Made by a program: the position numbers and the translations under genes
Part shown: positions 16,906 to 25,077 of the stretch, piece by piece
How the letters are laid out: each line of letters begins with the position of its first letter
How positions within the stretch are numbered: the stretch's first letter is position 1
Assembly: GCA_016212275.1 (NCBI GenBank)
Contig: JACRGR010000067.1
Span: 1-64,000 of the forward strand
From: Nitrospinota bacterium
GTDB taxonomy: Bacteria; Nitrospinota_A; UBA7883; JACRGQ01
Reading direction: 5' to 3'
DNA: 64,000 bases
Notes under the pieces: model-generated
Seen by the model: only the letters and a program-made list of their open reading frames with translations
Databases searched by the model: none
Told to the model about the DNA's origin: nothing

Positions 16906-17473
16906 CCACTCTTACGGTGGGACAGGCGGTCTTGCCTGTGCTTGCCGCCATAGCCGGCAAGCACAGGAGGGGTTCACGCTCACCGAGGTGATCGTGGTGG
17001 TGTTCATCATCAGCCTGTTCGCCGCGTTCACCATCCCGCGGCTGGCGGACGTGGGAGAACTGAAGCTCAACAGGACCGCCGCGCACATCGGGCGCACCAT
17101 CACCTATCTCTACTCCGAGGCGGTGGCCCACCATCAGGTGGTGCGCCTGACCTTCGACCTTGCCAGCGGCAAATACTACCCCGCATCATTAAGCGCCAAG
17201 GGGGAATTCGAGCCGACCCGGTTCCCGCTCTTCGCCTCTGGCAAGATTAGCGAGGGCATTACCGTCAAACGGTTTGTGACAATGTTCGGCGGCTCCTTTT
17301 CCGGCACACAAGCGTATGTGCATCTTTTGCCGGAAGGGTTCGCCGAAAAGGCGCTCATTATTCTGGACGACGGCCACGGGCGGACGGTATCCCTCTTGGT
17401 GGATCCGCTCACGGGCCGGGTGAAAACCGAACGCGGGGAAGCGCATATCGAATTCGCGGAGCAGGGAGCATGA
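16874..17473 (+). CDS. gspH: Minor pseudopilin GspH with a repeat-derived leader extension
   Basis: A GspH-type minor pseudopilin. The processing site is EG^FTLTEVIVVVFIISLFAAFTI, Glu5 present, followed by a GspH/FimT beta domain (HIGRTITYLYSEAVAHHQVVRLTFDL). The leader is unusual: 33 residues from ATG 16874 (preceded by GAGGGAAG), or 25 from a TTG overlapping the gspG stop. Roughly 17 of these residues are encoded by a palindromic GACAGG/CCTGT repeat at 16916-16967, so the repeat is part of the gene. An upstream ATG at 16850 also keeps the frame. It overlaps gspI by 4 bp (ATGA). Confidence 0.85.
   Translation: MPTSKAGTLNNHSYGGTGGLACACRHSRQAQEGFTLTEVIVVVFIISLFAAFTIPRLADVGELKLNRTAAHIGRTITYLYSEAVAHHQVVRLTFDLASGKYYPASLSAKGEFEPTRFPLFASGKISEGITVKRFVTMFGGSFSGTQAYVHLLPEGFAEKALIILDDGHGRTVSLLVDPLTGRVKTERGEAHIEFAEQGA
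16916..16967. repeat. Palindromic GACAGG/CCTGT repeat inside the gspH leader
   Basis: GGTGGGACAGGC begins the unit, ACAGGC...GCCTGT forms a first hairpin, and CTGTGCTTGCCG (16936-16947) pairs perfectly with CGGCAAGCACAG (16955-16966) around a 7-nt loop. It belongs to the same family as the repeats at 5601 and 7908, and lies between the start region and the prepilin cleavage site of gspH. Confidence 0.8.
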
Positions 17474-17820
17474 AGGCAAACGACGGGTTCACGCTGATCG
17501 AGGTGGCGGTGAGTTTGGCCATCATCTCCATCTCGCTCGTAACGCTCCTGGCGGCCTTCAACCGCGCCTACGCCGCCTCCGCCGGAAACGCGGTGCTTAC
17601 CAATGCCACCATGCTGGCGCAGGAAAAACTCGCTTCGGCCACGATTGAGGAAACAGCGGCTGAAGAACCAAAATGGGAAGAGGATGTGCGCTTTCCGCGT
17701 TACCGGTTCAAGAAAACGGTGGAACAGACGCCGTTCCGGGATGTGACCAAGGTGTCGCTGGCGGTGGAATATGACAAGAAACCGGCAACCCGCATGGAAA
17801 CCTACCTGATAAAGCCATGA
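17470..17820 (+). CDS. gspI: Minor pseudopilin GspI
   Basis: A 116-residue minor pseudopilin with leader MKANDG and mature start FTLIEVAVSLAIISISLVTLL. The segment NATMLAQEKLASA is the conserved GspI region in which the alpha-helix passes into the small C-terminal domain. GspI is the core of the GspI-J-K tip complex that starts pseudopilus assembly. ATGA overlaps link it to gspH and gspJ on either side, so the three genes are translationally coupled. Confidence 0.9.
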   Translation: MKANDGFTLIEVAVSLAIISISLVTLLAAFNRAYAASAGNAVLTNATMLAQEKLASATIEETAAEEPKWEEDVRFPRYRFKKTVEQTPFRDVTKVSLAVEYDKKPATRMETYLIKP

Positions 17821-18434
17821 AAACCATACGAACAACGCATGGGTTCACGCTGATCGAAATACTGGTGGCGGTGTTCATTTTGGGCATCATCTTCAGCTTC
17901 ATTTTCGGCGCGCTCACCTCGTCCCTCGCCTCGGCGAAGGAGGCCACCGCGCGGATGGACATCGGGCATACCGGACGGTTCATAGCGGGAAAAATGGCGA
18001 GCGACATCGCCTCCGCCAGTTTGTTGCCGATGAGCGGCAAAGGCCGTTTGTGGGGCCGCCATTTCATGAAAAACGGCAAGCGGCGCGACGAAATTCATTT
18101 CACCGCCTTTTCGCGGACCTATTTCACGGGCCGGCCTCAAATAGATCAATCCGAGATCGGCTACTATTTCCGCATCGCCAAAAACGGCGAAGACGCCCTT
18201 ATGCGGCGCGAGGCGGACGTGATCGAGCGCCCCGTGGACCAAGGGGGCGAATCGCTGGAAATATCCCCCGCAGTTGAAGAACTCGCCATCCGCTACCAAC
18301 TGGACGACAAATGGGTGGACGAATGGGACTCGGAATCCGTGCAGGTACTCCCGAAAGCCGTTTCGGTGGAATGCACTCTCGCCGACGGCAAGCACAAATA
18401 TCTGTTCACCGCGATAGCGAGGCCCGCAATATGA
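17817..18434 (+). CDS. gspJ: Minor pseudopilin GspJ
   Basis: A 205-residue pseudopilin with leader MKTIRTTHG and mature start FTLIEILVAVFILGIIFSFIF, Glu5 present. The conserved GspJ region after the helix (ARMDIGHTGRFIAGKMASDIASA) and later DEIHFTAFSRTYFTG are visible. It partners GspI and GspK in the pseudopilus tip. Length fits the family. It overlaps both gspI and gspK by 4 bp. Confidence 0.9.
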   Translation: MKTIRTTHGFTLIEILVAVFILGIIFSFIFGALTSSLASAKEATARMDIGHTGRFIAGKMASDIASASLLPMSGKGRLWGRHFMKNGKRRDEIHFTAFSRTYFTGRPQIDQSEIGYYFRIAKNGEDALMRREADVIERPVDQGGESLEISPAVEELAIRYQLDDKWVDEWDSESVQVLPKAVSVECTLADGKHKYLFTAIARPAI

Positions 18435-19354
18435 TACGAAATCAGGAAGGCGCCGCGCTGGTGGTGACATTGCTGGTGGTTTCCATCATGACGATCACCG
18501 TCACCGAATTCCTGTACGCCACATGGGTGGACCGGAGCCTGACGGTGAATTTCAGCGACACCGCGAAATCATCCTATGCGTTGCGCGCGGGTGTGGAAGC
18601 GGGGCGCGCGATACTGCGCGAAGACTACCGCGAAGACGCCAAAAGAGGCCTGTTTGCGGATACCCTGCGCGACTTCTGGGCGCAACCCGCCCTGCCGATA
18701 CCGATCGACGACACTTACCTGTTCGTCTCCATCGCGGATGAATCGTCCAAGATTGACCTCAACCGGCTCATCACCCAGGGGGGATACCCGGACGAGAAAT
18801 GGATAAACACATTCCGCCGCCTCCTGCGCGATCTGGGAGAAGATGAGGATATCGCCACATATGTGCTCGATTGGATAGACGAGAACAGCGAGGGTCCCGC
18901 GGAAGACGGCTACTATCAATCGTCCTCCCTTCCCTACCGGTGCAAAAACGCCCGGCTGGACTCGGTGGAGGAACTCAAGCGTGTGCGCGGCATTACTCCC
19001 GCCGTGTTCGCCAAACTGAGGAAGTTCGTCACCATCCGCTCGGCGGGATGGGTGAACATAAACACCGCCGCGGCGGAAGTGCTGATGGCGCTGGATGACC
19101 GTATCTCGAAGGGAACCGCCGACGCGGTGATCAAGGCGCGCAACGAGATGCCCTTCAAGCGAAAAGAGGACATAAAGAACGTGGGCGGATTCGAGGATAT
19201 TTTCCCCCGTATCGGTTCCATGATAGACGTATCCAGCAATTCGTTTTCCATCGCCGCCACCATCACGGTGGGCGAGGTGAACCGCAAGGCGGAGGCGCTG
19301 GTCACGGAGCGCAACGCTGGCGGCGCCACCCTTCTCTATTACCGGGAGTACTGA
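18431..19354 (+). CDS. gspK: Minor pseudopilin GspK
   Basis: A 307-residue tip pseudopilin. The N-terminal segment NQEG^AALVVTLLVVSIMTITV lacks Glu5, the hallmark of GspK. The large globular domain includes SSKIDLNRLI, VLDWIDENSE and two helix-hairpin-helix-like stretches (RVRGITPAVFAKLRKFVTI and INTAAAEVLMALD), as in SAM-like GspK domains. I start it at ATG 18431, overlapping the gspJ stop; the open frame extends upstream to 18311 inside gspJ. GspK caps the pseudopilus and limits its length. Confidence 0.9.
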   Translation: MIRNQEGAALVVTLLVVSIMTITVTEFLYATWVDRSLTVNFSDTAKSSYALRAGVEAGRAILREDYREDAKRGLFADTLRDFWAQPALPIPIDDTYLFVSIADESSKIDLNRLITQGGYPDEKWINTFRRLLRDLGEDEDIATYVLDWIDENSEGPAEDGYYQSSSLPYRCKNARLDSVEELKRVRGITPAVFAKLRKFVTIRSAGWVNINTAAAEVLMALDDRISKGTADAVIKARNEMPFKRKEDIKNVGGFEDIFPRIGSMIDVSSNSFSIAATITVGEVNRKAEALVTERNAGGATLLYYREY

Positions 19355-20688
19355 TGGCGATTTACGGCGGCCTGCATATTTCCCCCCGATCCGTACGGGC
19401 GGTACTGCTCGGCGGCAAAAAAATGGAATGGGTGGATTCCTTCGCGGAACCATACCACGACATGGAATCGCTGAAAGCCGCGCTTGCCGCGTGTGCCGCG
19501 AAATTCGCCGGACACAACGCCGTTTGGGCAGTGGGGATCCCGCTTGGGGAATTTTCCGTACGGCACCTTTCCTTCCCGTTCGCCAACCGGCGCGCCATCG
19601 CGCAGGCCCTGCCGTTCGAGATGGAGACCTTCCTCCCCTACCCCGCCGCGGAAATGGAATCCTGTTTTATGACGGTGGCATCTTCCAAAGAAGAAACAAA
19701 AGTGTTGGCCTGCGCCATCCGGCACGAACGCCTGACGCATTATAAGGAACTCCTCAACGAAACCGGTTTGGCCGTAACCGCCATCCTTCCGGATTCGGCG
19801 GCCCTGCTCCATTTCCACCGGAATATCCTGCAAAAGGCCGCGCGGCTGGAGCCTGCCGCCACCGTCATCGCCGCGGTGGAAAACGGCGATATGTCGCTCT
19901 GTTTCACCGATGAGACCGGTTATTGCGACCTGTATGCGGCTCCCGCCGAGGCAAGTGAACTCAAACGCTTTGCCGCCGCCGTGGGGCGGGAGGCGGAGAA
20001 AACCTTTATCGGCGGCGAGGAGAAAGCCGGATTGATGAAGGATTGGGGTCCGGAAATGTGGAAACGGCAGGTGGATGCCGCGCTGGGTCCCGCGGTGGAC
20101 GCCGCGCGGCTGATGGTTCCCGTGGGCCTGGCATCGGCGGCTACCGCGCCGGGCGATCTGGCATTCCACGTTTCGGCGGGCGGCAAACTCCGCTCCGTGT
20201 TTTCGATCCGGTCCGCCGCCCTCGGCGCGGCATGCCTGTTGGCGCTGTCCGTCGGGTATCCGGTGCTCCGCAATTACGTTAAGCAACGGACCTACGACAA
20301 GATCAACGGCGAGATAAAGGCCATCTTCACCACCGCCGTTCCCGGCGCCAAACCGGTGAAACCAATGTTCCAGATGAAGCAGAAGCTCGCCGCGCTTGAG
20401 GAACGTATGCGCCGCGCCGGAATGGGCGGCGGCGGGCGGATGGACCTATTGTGGGTGCTCAAACGCATGTCTGAAAGCCTGCCGGAAGGGCTGACGATGG
20501 AAGTGGACGAAATCGTGTATGAAGAGGACGGCGTTACCGTAAGCGCGAAGACCGACAAGTTCGAATCGGTGAACCGGATCAAGGAACTGTATTCCATCGT
20601 CTCGCCGTTCAAGGCGGCGGAGGTGACGGAAAACAAGACTTCGCCGGACGGCAAACGGGTATCGTTCAAGTTGAGGATGCGATTATGA
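19354..20688 (+). CDS. gspL: Type II secretion protein GspL (actin-like cytoplasmic domain)
   Basis: A 444-residue platform protein. The N-terminal 270 or so residues are of the PilM/GspL actin-like type (GGLHISPRSVRAVLL at the start, then RHLSFPFANRRAIAQALPFEMETFLPYPA). One membrane helix lies near residues 288-308 (RSAALGAACLLALSVGYPV). A short periplasmic ferredoxin-like domain follows (LPEGLTMEVDEIVYEEDGVTVSAKT). GspL recruits GspE and pairs with GspM. ATG 19354 overlaps the last base of the gspK stop. A second gspL-like gene is at 53418-54815. Confidence 0.85.
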   Translation: MAIYGGLHISPRSVRAVLLGGKKMEWVDSFAEPYHDMESLKAALAACAAKFAGHNAVWAVGIPLGEFSVRHLSFPFANRRAIAQALPFEMETFLPYPAAEMESCFMTVASSKEETKVLACAIRHERLTHYKELLNETGLAVTAILPDSAALLHFHRNILQKAARLEPAATVIAAVENGDMSLCFTDETGYCDLYAAPAEASELKRFAAAVGREAEKTFIGGEEKAGLMKDWGPEMWKRQVDAALGPAVDAARLMVPVGLASAATAPGDLAFHVSAGGKLRSVFSIRSAALGAACLLALSVGYPVLRNYVKQRTYDKINGEIKAIFTTAVPGAKPVKPMFQMKQKLAALEERMRRAGMGGGGRMDLLWVLKRMSESLPEGLTMEVDEIVYEEDGVTVSAKTDKFESVNRIKELYSIVSPFKAAEVTENKTSPDGKRVSFKLRMRL

Positions 20689-21188
20689 TCCTTCCTTCCC
20701 AAAACCGGAGGAAGCTCGCGCTCTTCGCCGTAGCGGGCCTGTTGCTGGCGTGGGCGGCGGTCGGCGGCCTTTTTTTGCCGCTTCAGGAGGAATCGGCGAA
20801 GCTGGACCGCAAGATACGCGAAGCCCGGCGCGACTTACAGCAGATGAGGGAAATGGCGGACCGGCACATATCGCTTACCGCCTCGCTCCCCCAGGGGATG
20901 CGCACCGACTCCGCGGGGGCGCCGTTGCTGGCCGAGGCGGAAACCATTTCCCGCAGATTGGGAATCGAGAAAAACATCAAACAGATGTCCCCCGCCCCCT
21001 CCACGCGCGGACGCGGCGAGGAATTGACCGTCACCATTTCCAATATCCCTTACCCGGTATTGGTGGATTTCCTGCAAAGCTTGTATGAGTCGCCTTCCGC
21101 GATAAGCGTGCGCCGTGCGGCCATCAGCGCCTCGTTTGCCAACCGCGCGCAGGTGAACGCGGAGTTGGCTCTGGAAAAGGGGTTTTAA
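20685..21188 (+). CDS. gspM: Type II secretion protein GspM
   Basis: A 167-residue bitopic protein. A membrane helix at about residues 11-31 is followed by a coiled coil (EESAKLDRKIREARRDLQQM) and a periplasmic ferredoxin-like domain with LLAEAETISRRLGIEKNIKQM and VDFLQSLYESPSAISVRRAAIS. This matches GspM, which binds GspL in the inner-membrane platform. ATGA overlap with gspL indicates coupling; its TAA overlaps the gspN start. A second, more distant copy lies at 52825-53427. Confidence 0.85.
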   Translation: MILPSQNRRKLALFAVAGLLLAWAAVGGLFLPLQEESAKLDRKIREARRDLQQMREMADRHISLTASLPQGMRTDSAGAPLLAEAETISRRLGIEKNIKQMSPAPSTRGRGEELTVTISNIPYPVLVDFLQSLYESPSAISVRRAAISASFANRAQVNAELALEKGF

Positions 21189-22048
21189 TGCCGGGCATGA
21201 AAAAGGCCGCCCTGTGGGCCGTTGGAGCATTGACCGCCATCCTGATAGCGGGAATTATCCTCCCGCAAACCATCAACGAGGAGATCGTAAAATCAAAAAT
21301 AGCGGCGGTGGTGCGAACAAAGACCGGCGGCACCCTTGATATCGGCCAGGTTGAACTATCGCTCCCCTTCTCCATGACCTTGCATGACATGACATTCAAT
21401 GATGCGGATCGCATGAACACCTTGCGCCTTGAACGGCTGGAGCTGAAGATCATCTACTGGAAACTGCTTTTGCTCCGTCCCACCCTGCGCATCACCGCCG
21501 CAAGCGGGGGGGAGATGGCTTGCGACCTTTCAACCTCCCTTATGCTCAACCAATTGCATGGAGTGGTTTATTCGAGCGGATTCCAACTGGAAAGCGCGGT
21601 GGAAAGAACCGGCGGCTCCCCCCTGCCGTTCAGCGCGAAGCTGGACGGACATGCCGACTTTTCCCTGCCGCTCAGCGACCCCGCCGGAATAACCGGAACG
21701 GCCTCCCTGTTGCTGAACGGGATAAGCCTTGCCGGCTCGTCGTCGTGGGTGGCGCTCCTGAAAAGCCTTGTGCCCAAAACCGCCGCCTGCGCGCTGAAAG
21801 CGGAAGACGGCCGATTTTCCACCACCGAGTGCGCCATCGCCACCAAGATGGGGCAGATGGAACTGCGGGCGAAGGCGGAACTGGCGGAGCCGCTGGACGC
21901 TTCGCCATTGGAGGGGGCATTCGTTCTGCGCCCCACCGGCTCCTTGGCCGACACCGTGATGGCGCTCTACCCCAAATACCGGAAGCCGGACGGCGCGTAC
22001 TATTTCCCGATAAATGGGACACTCGGCGCGCCGGGAATTGACATATAA
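21188..22048 (+). CDS. gspN: Type II secretion protein GspN-like
   Basis: A 286-residue protein with one N-terminal membrane helix and a long beta-rich domain. The stretch TGGTLDIGQVELSLPFSMTLHDMTF and later LRLERLELKIIYWKLLLLRP match GspN/AsmA-like repeats. GspN is an accessory component found at the end of some gsp operons; its exact role is not settled. ATG 21188 overlaps the gspM stop; MKKA at 21197 is an alternative start. It is the last gene of the secretion operon, followed by a hairpin and then a kinase gene with its own ribosome-binding site. Confidence 0.75.
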   Translation: MPGMKKAALWAVGALTAILIAGIILPQTINEEIVKSKIAAVVRTKTGGTLDIGQVELSLPFSMTLHDMTFNDADRMNTLRLERLELKIIYWKLLLLRPTLRITAASGGEMACDLSTSLMLNQLHGVVYSSGFQLESAVERTGGSPLPFSAKLDGHADFSLPLSDPAGITGTASLLLNGISLAGSSSWVALLKSLVPKTAACALKAEDGRFSTTECAIATKMGQMELRAKAELAEPLDASPLEGAFVLRPTGSLADTVMALYPKYRKPDGAYYFPINGTLGAPGIDI

Positions 22049-22062
22049 TCATCAGTGCGAAA

Positions 22063-22080
22063 GGGGGCCTCTGCGCCCCC
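22063..22080 (+). terminator. GC-rich hairpin after gspN (weak terminator candidate)
   Basis: A GGGGGC / GCCCCC stem with a 6-nt loop lies 15 bp after the gspN stop. It lacks a T-run, so it may slow or attenuate transcription rather than end it. Confidence 0.35.
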
Positions 22081-22104
22081 CAAACAACACCCATAAAGGA
22101 TGGC

Positions 22105-23130
22105 ATGGGAAAAAAACTGATCGAAAAACTGCAAGATGCCCCTTTGTGGCACATCGTATGGGTTTCAGTGCTTGTCTCCGAACTTCTCACCGCGGTCCTC
22201 GTTTCGATAATGAGCCTTCTATTGCATGGCAAAATACGCCACGACTTCCTGCTGACCGGGGCGGTAACGGCCGGGTTCGTGTCGGCGGTGATCACCAGCC
22301 TTATCGTGATGTTCGTCACGCATATCCGGCAAAGCCAGGAGGAAACCCACGCGGTACGCCGGGAGGTGGAAACGCGCGGGAATATACTCACCAAGGCGCG
22401 CGATTATTTTACCGCCATCACCTCCCATGAACTCCGCACCCCTATGGCGAAACTCCAGCTTGCCCAAATTATGGCCGAGGAAATGGCCTCGCAAGCCCCA
22501 GCCGCGGATCAGCGCGAACGACTGCAACAGTTGCTGGCTGAACTGTATGCCGAAATGAACCGGATCGTCTCCGCCACCACCCTTCTCACCTCGCTCAATA
22601 CCCATACCCGCAAAAACCAGATGGTCCCATTATTTCTTTACCCCGTACTGCTGTATGGACTGAACACCGCCCGCGAAGCCATCAATAAAGCGGGCCGGAA
22701 TATCACGCTCACGCACGACCTGAAAGGCATCCCGGAGCAAACGGAAGTGATGGCCGAACGCGAACTGTTGTCGCGCGTGTTTGAGGAGATACTTTCCAAC
22801 GCGGTGAAATACACGCCGGACGGGGCCGCCATCGCCATAGCCGCAAGCCTTGAAAATGGAAACGCGGCAATCACCGTCGCCGACCGCGGCGTCGGCATCC
22901 CCCCGGAGAAAACGGAACAGGTGTTCGAACCGTTCTTCTCATTTGAAAACCCGGATTATCACTCCACCGGCCCATACAAATACATGGGGGGCGGCATCGG
23001 CCTGGGCTTCACCATCACGCGACTGATCATGGAACACCACGGCGGAAAGATAGAGATCGCCAGCCCCGGTGAAAACAAAGGAACGAAAGTCACGCTCACC
23101 TTCCCCGTGCTGGTGAAAACCGGCCAATGA
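22105..23130 (+). CDS. Membrane-bound sensor histidine kinase
   Basis: A 341-residue kinase. Two membrane helices (about 15-40 and 50-73) are separated by only a short loop, so there is no sizeable periplasmic sensor. The HisKA motif FTAITSHELRTP places the phospho-acceptor at His108. The ATPase domain shows the N box near Asn232, D260RGVGIP, FEPFF and GGGIGLGFTITRLIMEHHGG. AAGGATGGC precedes the ATG. No response regulator is adjacent; the next gene overlaps it by ATGA and is an amidohydrolase. Closely spaced helices suggest sensing in the membrane or cytoplasm, but the signal is unknown. Confidence 0.85.
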   Translation: MGKKLIEKLQDAPLWHIVWVSVLVSELLTAVLVSIMSLLLHGKIRHDFLLTGAVTAGFVSAVITSLIVMFVTHIRQSQEETHAVRREVETRGNILTKARDYFTAITSHELRTPMAKLQLAQIMAEEMASQAPAADQRERLQQLLAELYAEMNRIVSATTLLTSLNTHTRKNQMVPLFLYPVLLYGLNTAREAINKAGRNITLTHDLKGIPEQTEVMAERELLSRVFEEILSNAVKYTPDGAAIAIAASLENGNAAITVADRGVGIPPEKTEQVFEPFFSFENPDYHSTGPYKYMGGGIGLGFTITRLIMEHHGGKIEIASPGENKGTKVTLTFPVLVKTGQ

Positions 23131-24044
23131 ATATTACCGACGCCCACGTCCACCTGATCACCGCCGGTATGGCGGACAGCGCCTACCATCGCTACCTGAA
23201 ACTGTTCCCCGCCTTCCCGGATGCGGTGCGCCACAACGCGCAAAAGCTCTTCGGCGGGGGATTTCCCGAATACCTGGCACAAACGACCATCGAACAACAG
23301 GCGCGGGAATGGCTTTCACAAATGGACAAGCACGGGGTCAGCCGCGTGGTGTTTTTCCCTATCGCCGAGCGGTTGGAGGAAATGCGGGATTTCATCCGGC
23401 ATGCGCCTGGCCGTTTTTACGGATATGCATTCATCGAGGAACCCGCCGGTGAAACGGCTCCGGTCAGATTGAAAACCGCCGTGAACGAGTTCGGGCTTTG
23501 CGGCCTGAAGCTGTATCCCTCCATACAGATGTTCCACCCGGGCGACGCGGCCCTCTTCCCCCTTTATGAGGAAGCGCAATCACTGGGCATCCCGATCACT
23601 TTCCATTTCGGCATCTCGAACGCGCCTATCGCGGACTACCGGTTTGTGAACCCTATGGAAATACAGCTTCCGCTCAAACTTTTCCCGCGCCTGAACTTCA
23701 TCATCGCCCATTTCGGCGCCGGGTATTTCCGCGAGGCCTGCCTACTGGGATTCCACAACAAGAACATCCACCTTGATACCTCCGGCACGAACAACTGGCG
23801 TGAATACACGCCGGAAAAAATGCCGCTGGAAGAGGTGTTCCGGCGGGCGGTGGCAATTTATTCGGCGGAACGGATACTTTTCGGCACCGACAGCCTGTTA
23901 CGCCCCGGCGCGGGATACCGCGGCGCCATCAAGGAAGAGCAGATCGGGATAGTGCAACGGATAGGCATTTCGGAAAGCGAACAGGCGCTTGTAATGGGCG
24001 AAAACGCTGAACGCCTGCTTGCGCGGGACGGCTCAGCGCCTTGA
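23127..24044 (+). CDS. Amidohydrolase (TIM-barrel, amidohydrolase-2 type)
   Basis: A 305-residue metal-dependent hydrolase. DAHVHL at the start gives the HxH metal ligands, HFG and HFGAGY supply later histidines of the barrel (HFGIS near residue 158, IAHFGAGYF near 193), and FGTDS near the C-terminus is the family's metal Asp. The family includes decarboxylases and hydrolases of small carboxylic acids; the substrate cannot be named. It is translationally coupled to the histidine kinase upstream. Its 3' end overlaps the convergent gene on the opposite strand by 12 bp. Confidence 0.8.
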   Translation: MNITDAHVHLITAGMADSAYHRYLKLFPAFPDAVRHNAQKLFGGGFPEYLAQTTIEQQAREWLSQMDKHGVSRVVFFPIAERLEEMRDFIRHAPGRFYGYAFIEEPAGETAPVRLKTAVNEFGLCGLKLYPSIQMFHPGDAALFPLYEEAQSLGIPITFHFGISNAPIADYRFVNPMEIQLPLKLFPRLNFIIAHFGAGYFREACLLGFHNKNIHLDTSGTNNWREYTPEKMPLEEVFRRAVAIYSAERILFGTDSLLRPGAGYRGAIKEEQIGIVQRIGISESEQALVMGENAERLLARDGSAP

Positions 24045-24611
24045 TTTCTTCTTCGTTTTTTTCGTAGCCGGCTTCTTCGCCGCTTTTTTCTTGGGGGCGG
24101 GTTTCGGCTTTGCCGGCTTTGCCGATTTTGCCTTCTTTGGCTTGGCCGCGCGCGCGGGCTTCGCCTTTTTCTTCGCGGGTTTCTTTTTCTCCGGACGCGG
24201 TTGCTTGGGCGTGACCGTCGCGATGTCCACCCCCGGGGTGATCACACGGATGCTCCAGTTGTTGAACGAGGGATATAATTTTGTCAGCTGATAAAGTATC
24301 CGGGCGTTCTCGGTGTAAGTTTCGACCTCAAGCTTGAAATTTTCCATAAATCCGGATTTCACCTGAAGAAGCTTCGCGTTGCGAAGATGCTCGTTAAAAT
24401 CCTCCATCAGGTATCCGGAATAGCGGGAATACAAAATGAATTCGGAAGCGTGATCCTTAAGCTCCGCCTTATTGTAGCGGGGATTCTTAAGCTCAATCTT
24501 TACAAGCTTTTTCTTACTCACCGGTTTTATAGGTCTCCAATCAAGCCAAAATGCTACCATAAAACAAAGAAATACCGGTAATGATAATTTAAGATTTTTA
24601 AGAAAATTCAA
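24033..24611 (-). CDS. Membrane-anchored protein with a Lys/Ala/Pro-rich tail, unknown function
   Basis: A 192-residue protein that I do not recognise. A signal anchor (about residues 8-25) is followed by a short unclassified domain (about 40-125) rich in Tyr, Asn and Leu, ending in NWSIRVITPGVDIATVTP. The last 55 or so residues are almost only Lys, Ala, Pro and Arg in KKPAKKKAKP-type repeats, resembling histone H1 or DNA-binding tails. The globular half is coded by AT-rich DNA, the tail by GC-rich repetitive DNA. If the anchor is cleaved or points inward, the tail could bind DNA, polyanionic lipids or cell wall; this is inference. The very Phe-rich open frame on the other strand is its shadow. 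Confidence 0.6.
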   Translation of the reverse strand: MNFLKNLKLSLPVFLCFMVAFWLDWRPIKPVSKKKLVKIELKNPRYNKAELKDHASEFILYSRYSGYLMEDFNEHLRNAKLLQVKSGFMENFKLEVETYTENARILYQLTKLYPSFNNWSIRVITPGVDIATVTPKQPRPEKKKPAKKKAKPARAAKPKKAKSAKPAKPKPAPKKKAAKKPATKKTKKKSRR

Positions 24612-24615
24612 AAGG

Positions 24616-24638
24616 GGTGGCGACTCTCGTTCGCCACC
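24616..24638. repeat. Short GGTGGCGA/TCGCCACC inverted repeat
   Basis: An 8-bp perfect inverted repeat around a 7-nt loop lies just upstream of the tailed membrane-protein gene. It resembles the outer arms (GGTGGC / GCCACC) of the larger repeats at 51203 and 60964 and may be a minimal copy. Confidence 0.5.
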
Positions 24639-24696
24639 ACCCTACAGTACAGATACTCTATTTATTTTCAGCAGGTTACAGTCGAAAAGGCCGGAT

Positions 24697-25077
24697 TCAG
24701 CTCTTTTTTGCCAAAACCGCTTCAATAAAATATTCAACCGCTTCAATGTCCTTATCGCTCTTCTTGGCATAGATATCCCTGAGCTTTCCCATGGCCTCAG
24801 AAAGCTTTATGTTGCGCGCGCCGTATTTGGGGTTCTTCTCGCTCACCATCGGCAGGTCTTCGATCCTGTCGAAAGCGATGTTGCGGCCCGTCAACAGCCA
24901 ATCAAGTGAACACCCGCTGTAGCGCTGTATCTTGAGGAGGTTCTCATAGGTGGGAATTTTCCCCTTCTGCCAGTAATATTGGAAAAGCCCTTTTTCAATG
25001 CCAACCTTTTTCGACCAGGAATATGGCCGACTGTCTTTCATCAGGATCTTGAGCCTGTCTTTAAATGTTTGCGCCAT
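24697..25077 (-). CDS. Phage CI-type helix-turn-helix repressor
   Basis: A 126-residue regulator. The N-terminal 65 residues match the Bac_CI_repr / phage repressor HTH type (FKDRLKILMK, then WSKKVGIEKGLFQYYWQKGKIPTYENLLKI, then SGCSLDWLLTGR). Aromatic-rich recognition helix and SLDWLLTG are typical. There is no LexA-like protease domain; the C-terminal 55 residues are charged and may dimerise. It is transcribed away from thiL across a 425-bp AT-rich gap containing a long inverted repeat that may be its operator. No phage structural genes are nearby. Confidence 0.7.
   Translation of the reverse strand: MAQTFKDRLKILMKDSRPYSWSKKVGIEKGLFQYYWQKGKIPTYENLLKIQRYSGCSLDWLLTGRNIAFDRIEDLPMVSEKNPKYGARNIKLSEAMGKLRDIYAKKSDKDIEAVEYFIEAVLAKKS

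Noticed and set aside
24019-24291. Phe-rich plus-strand open frame (FFFVFFVAGFFAAFF type)
   Set aside because: It is the complement of the Lys/Ala/Pro tail of the minus-strand gene, where AAG/GCC-rich codons read as Phe/Gly/Ala.
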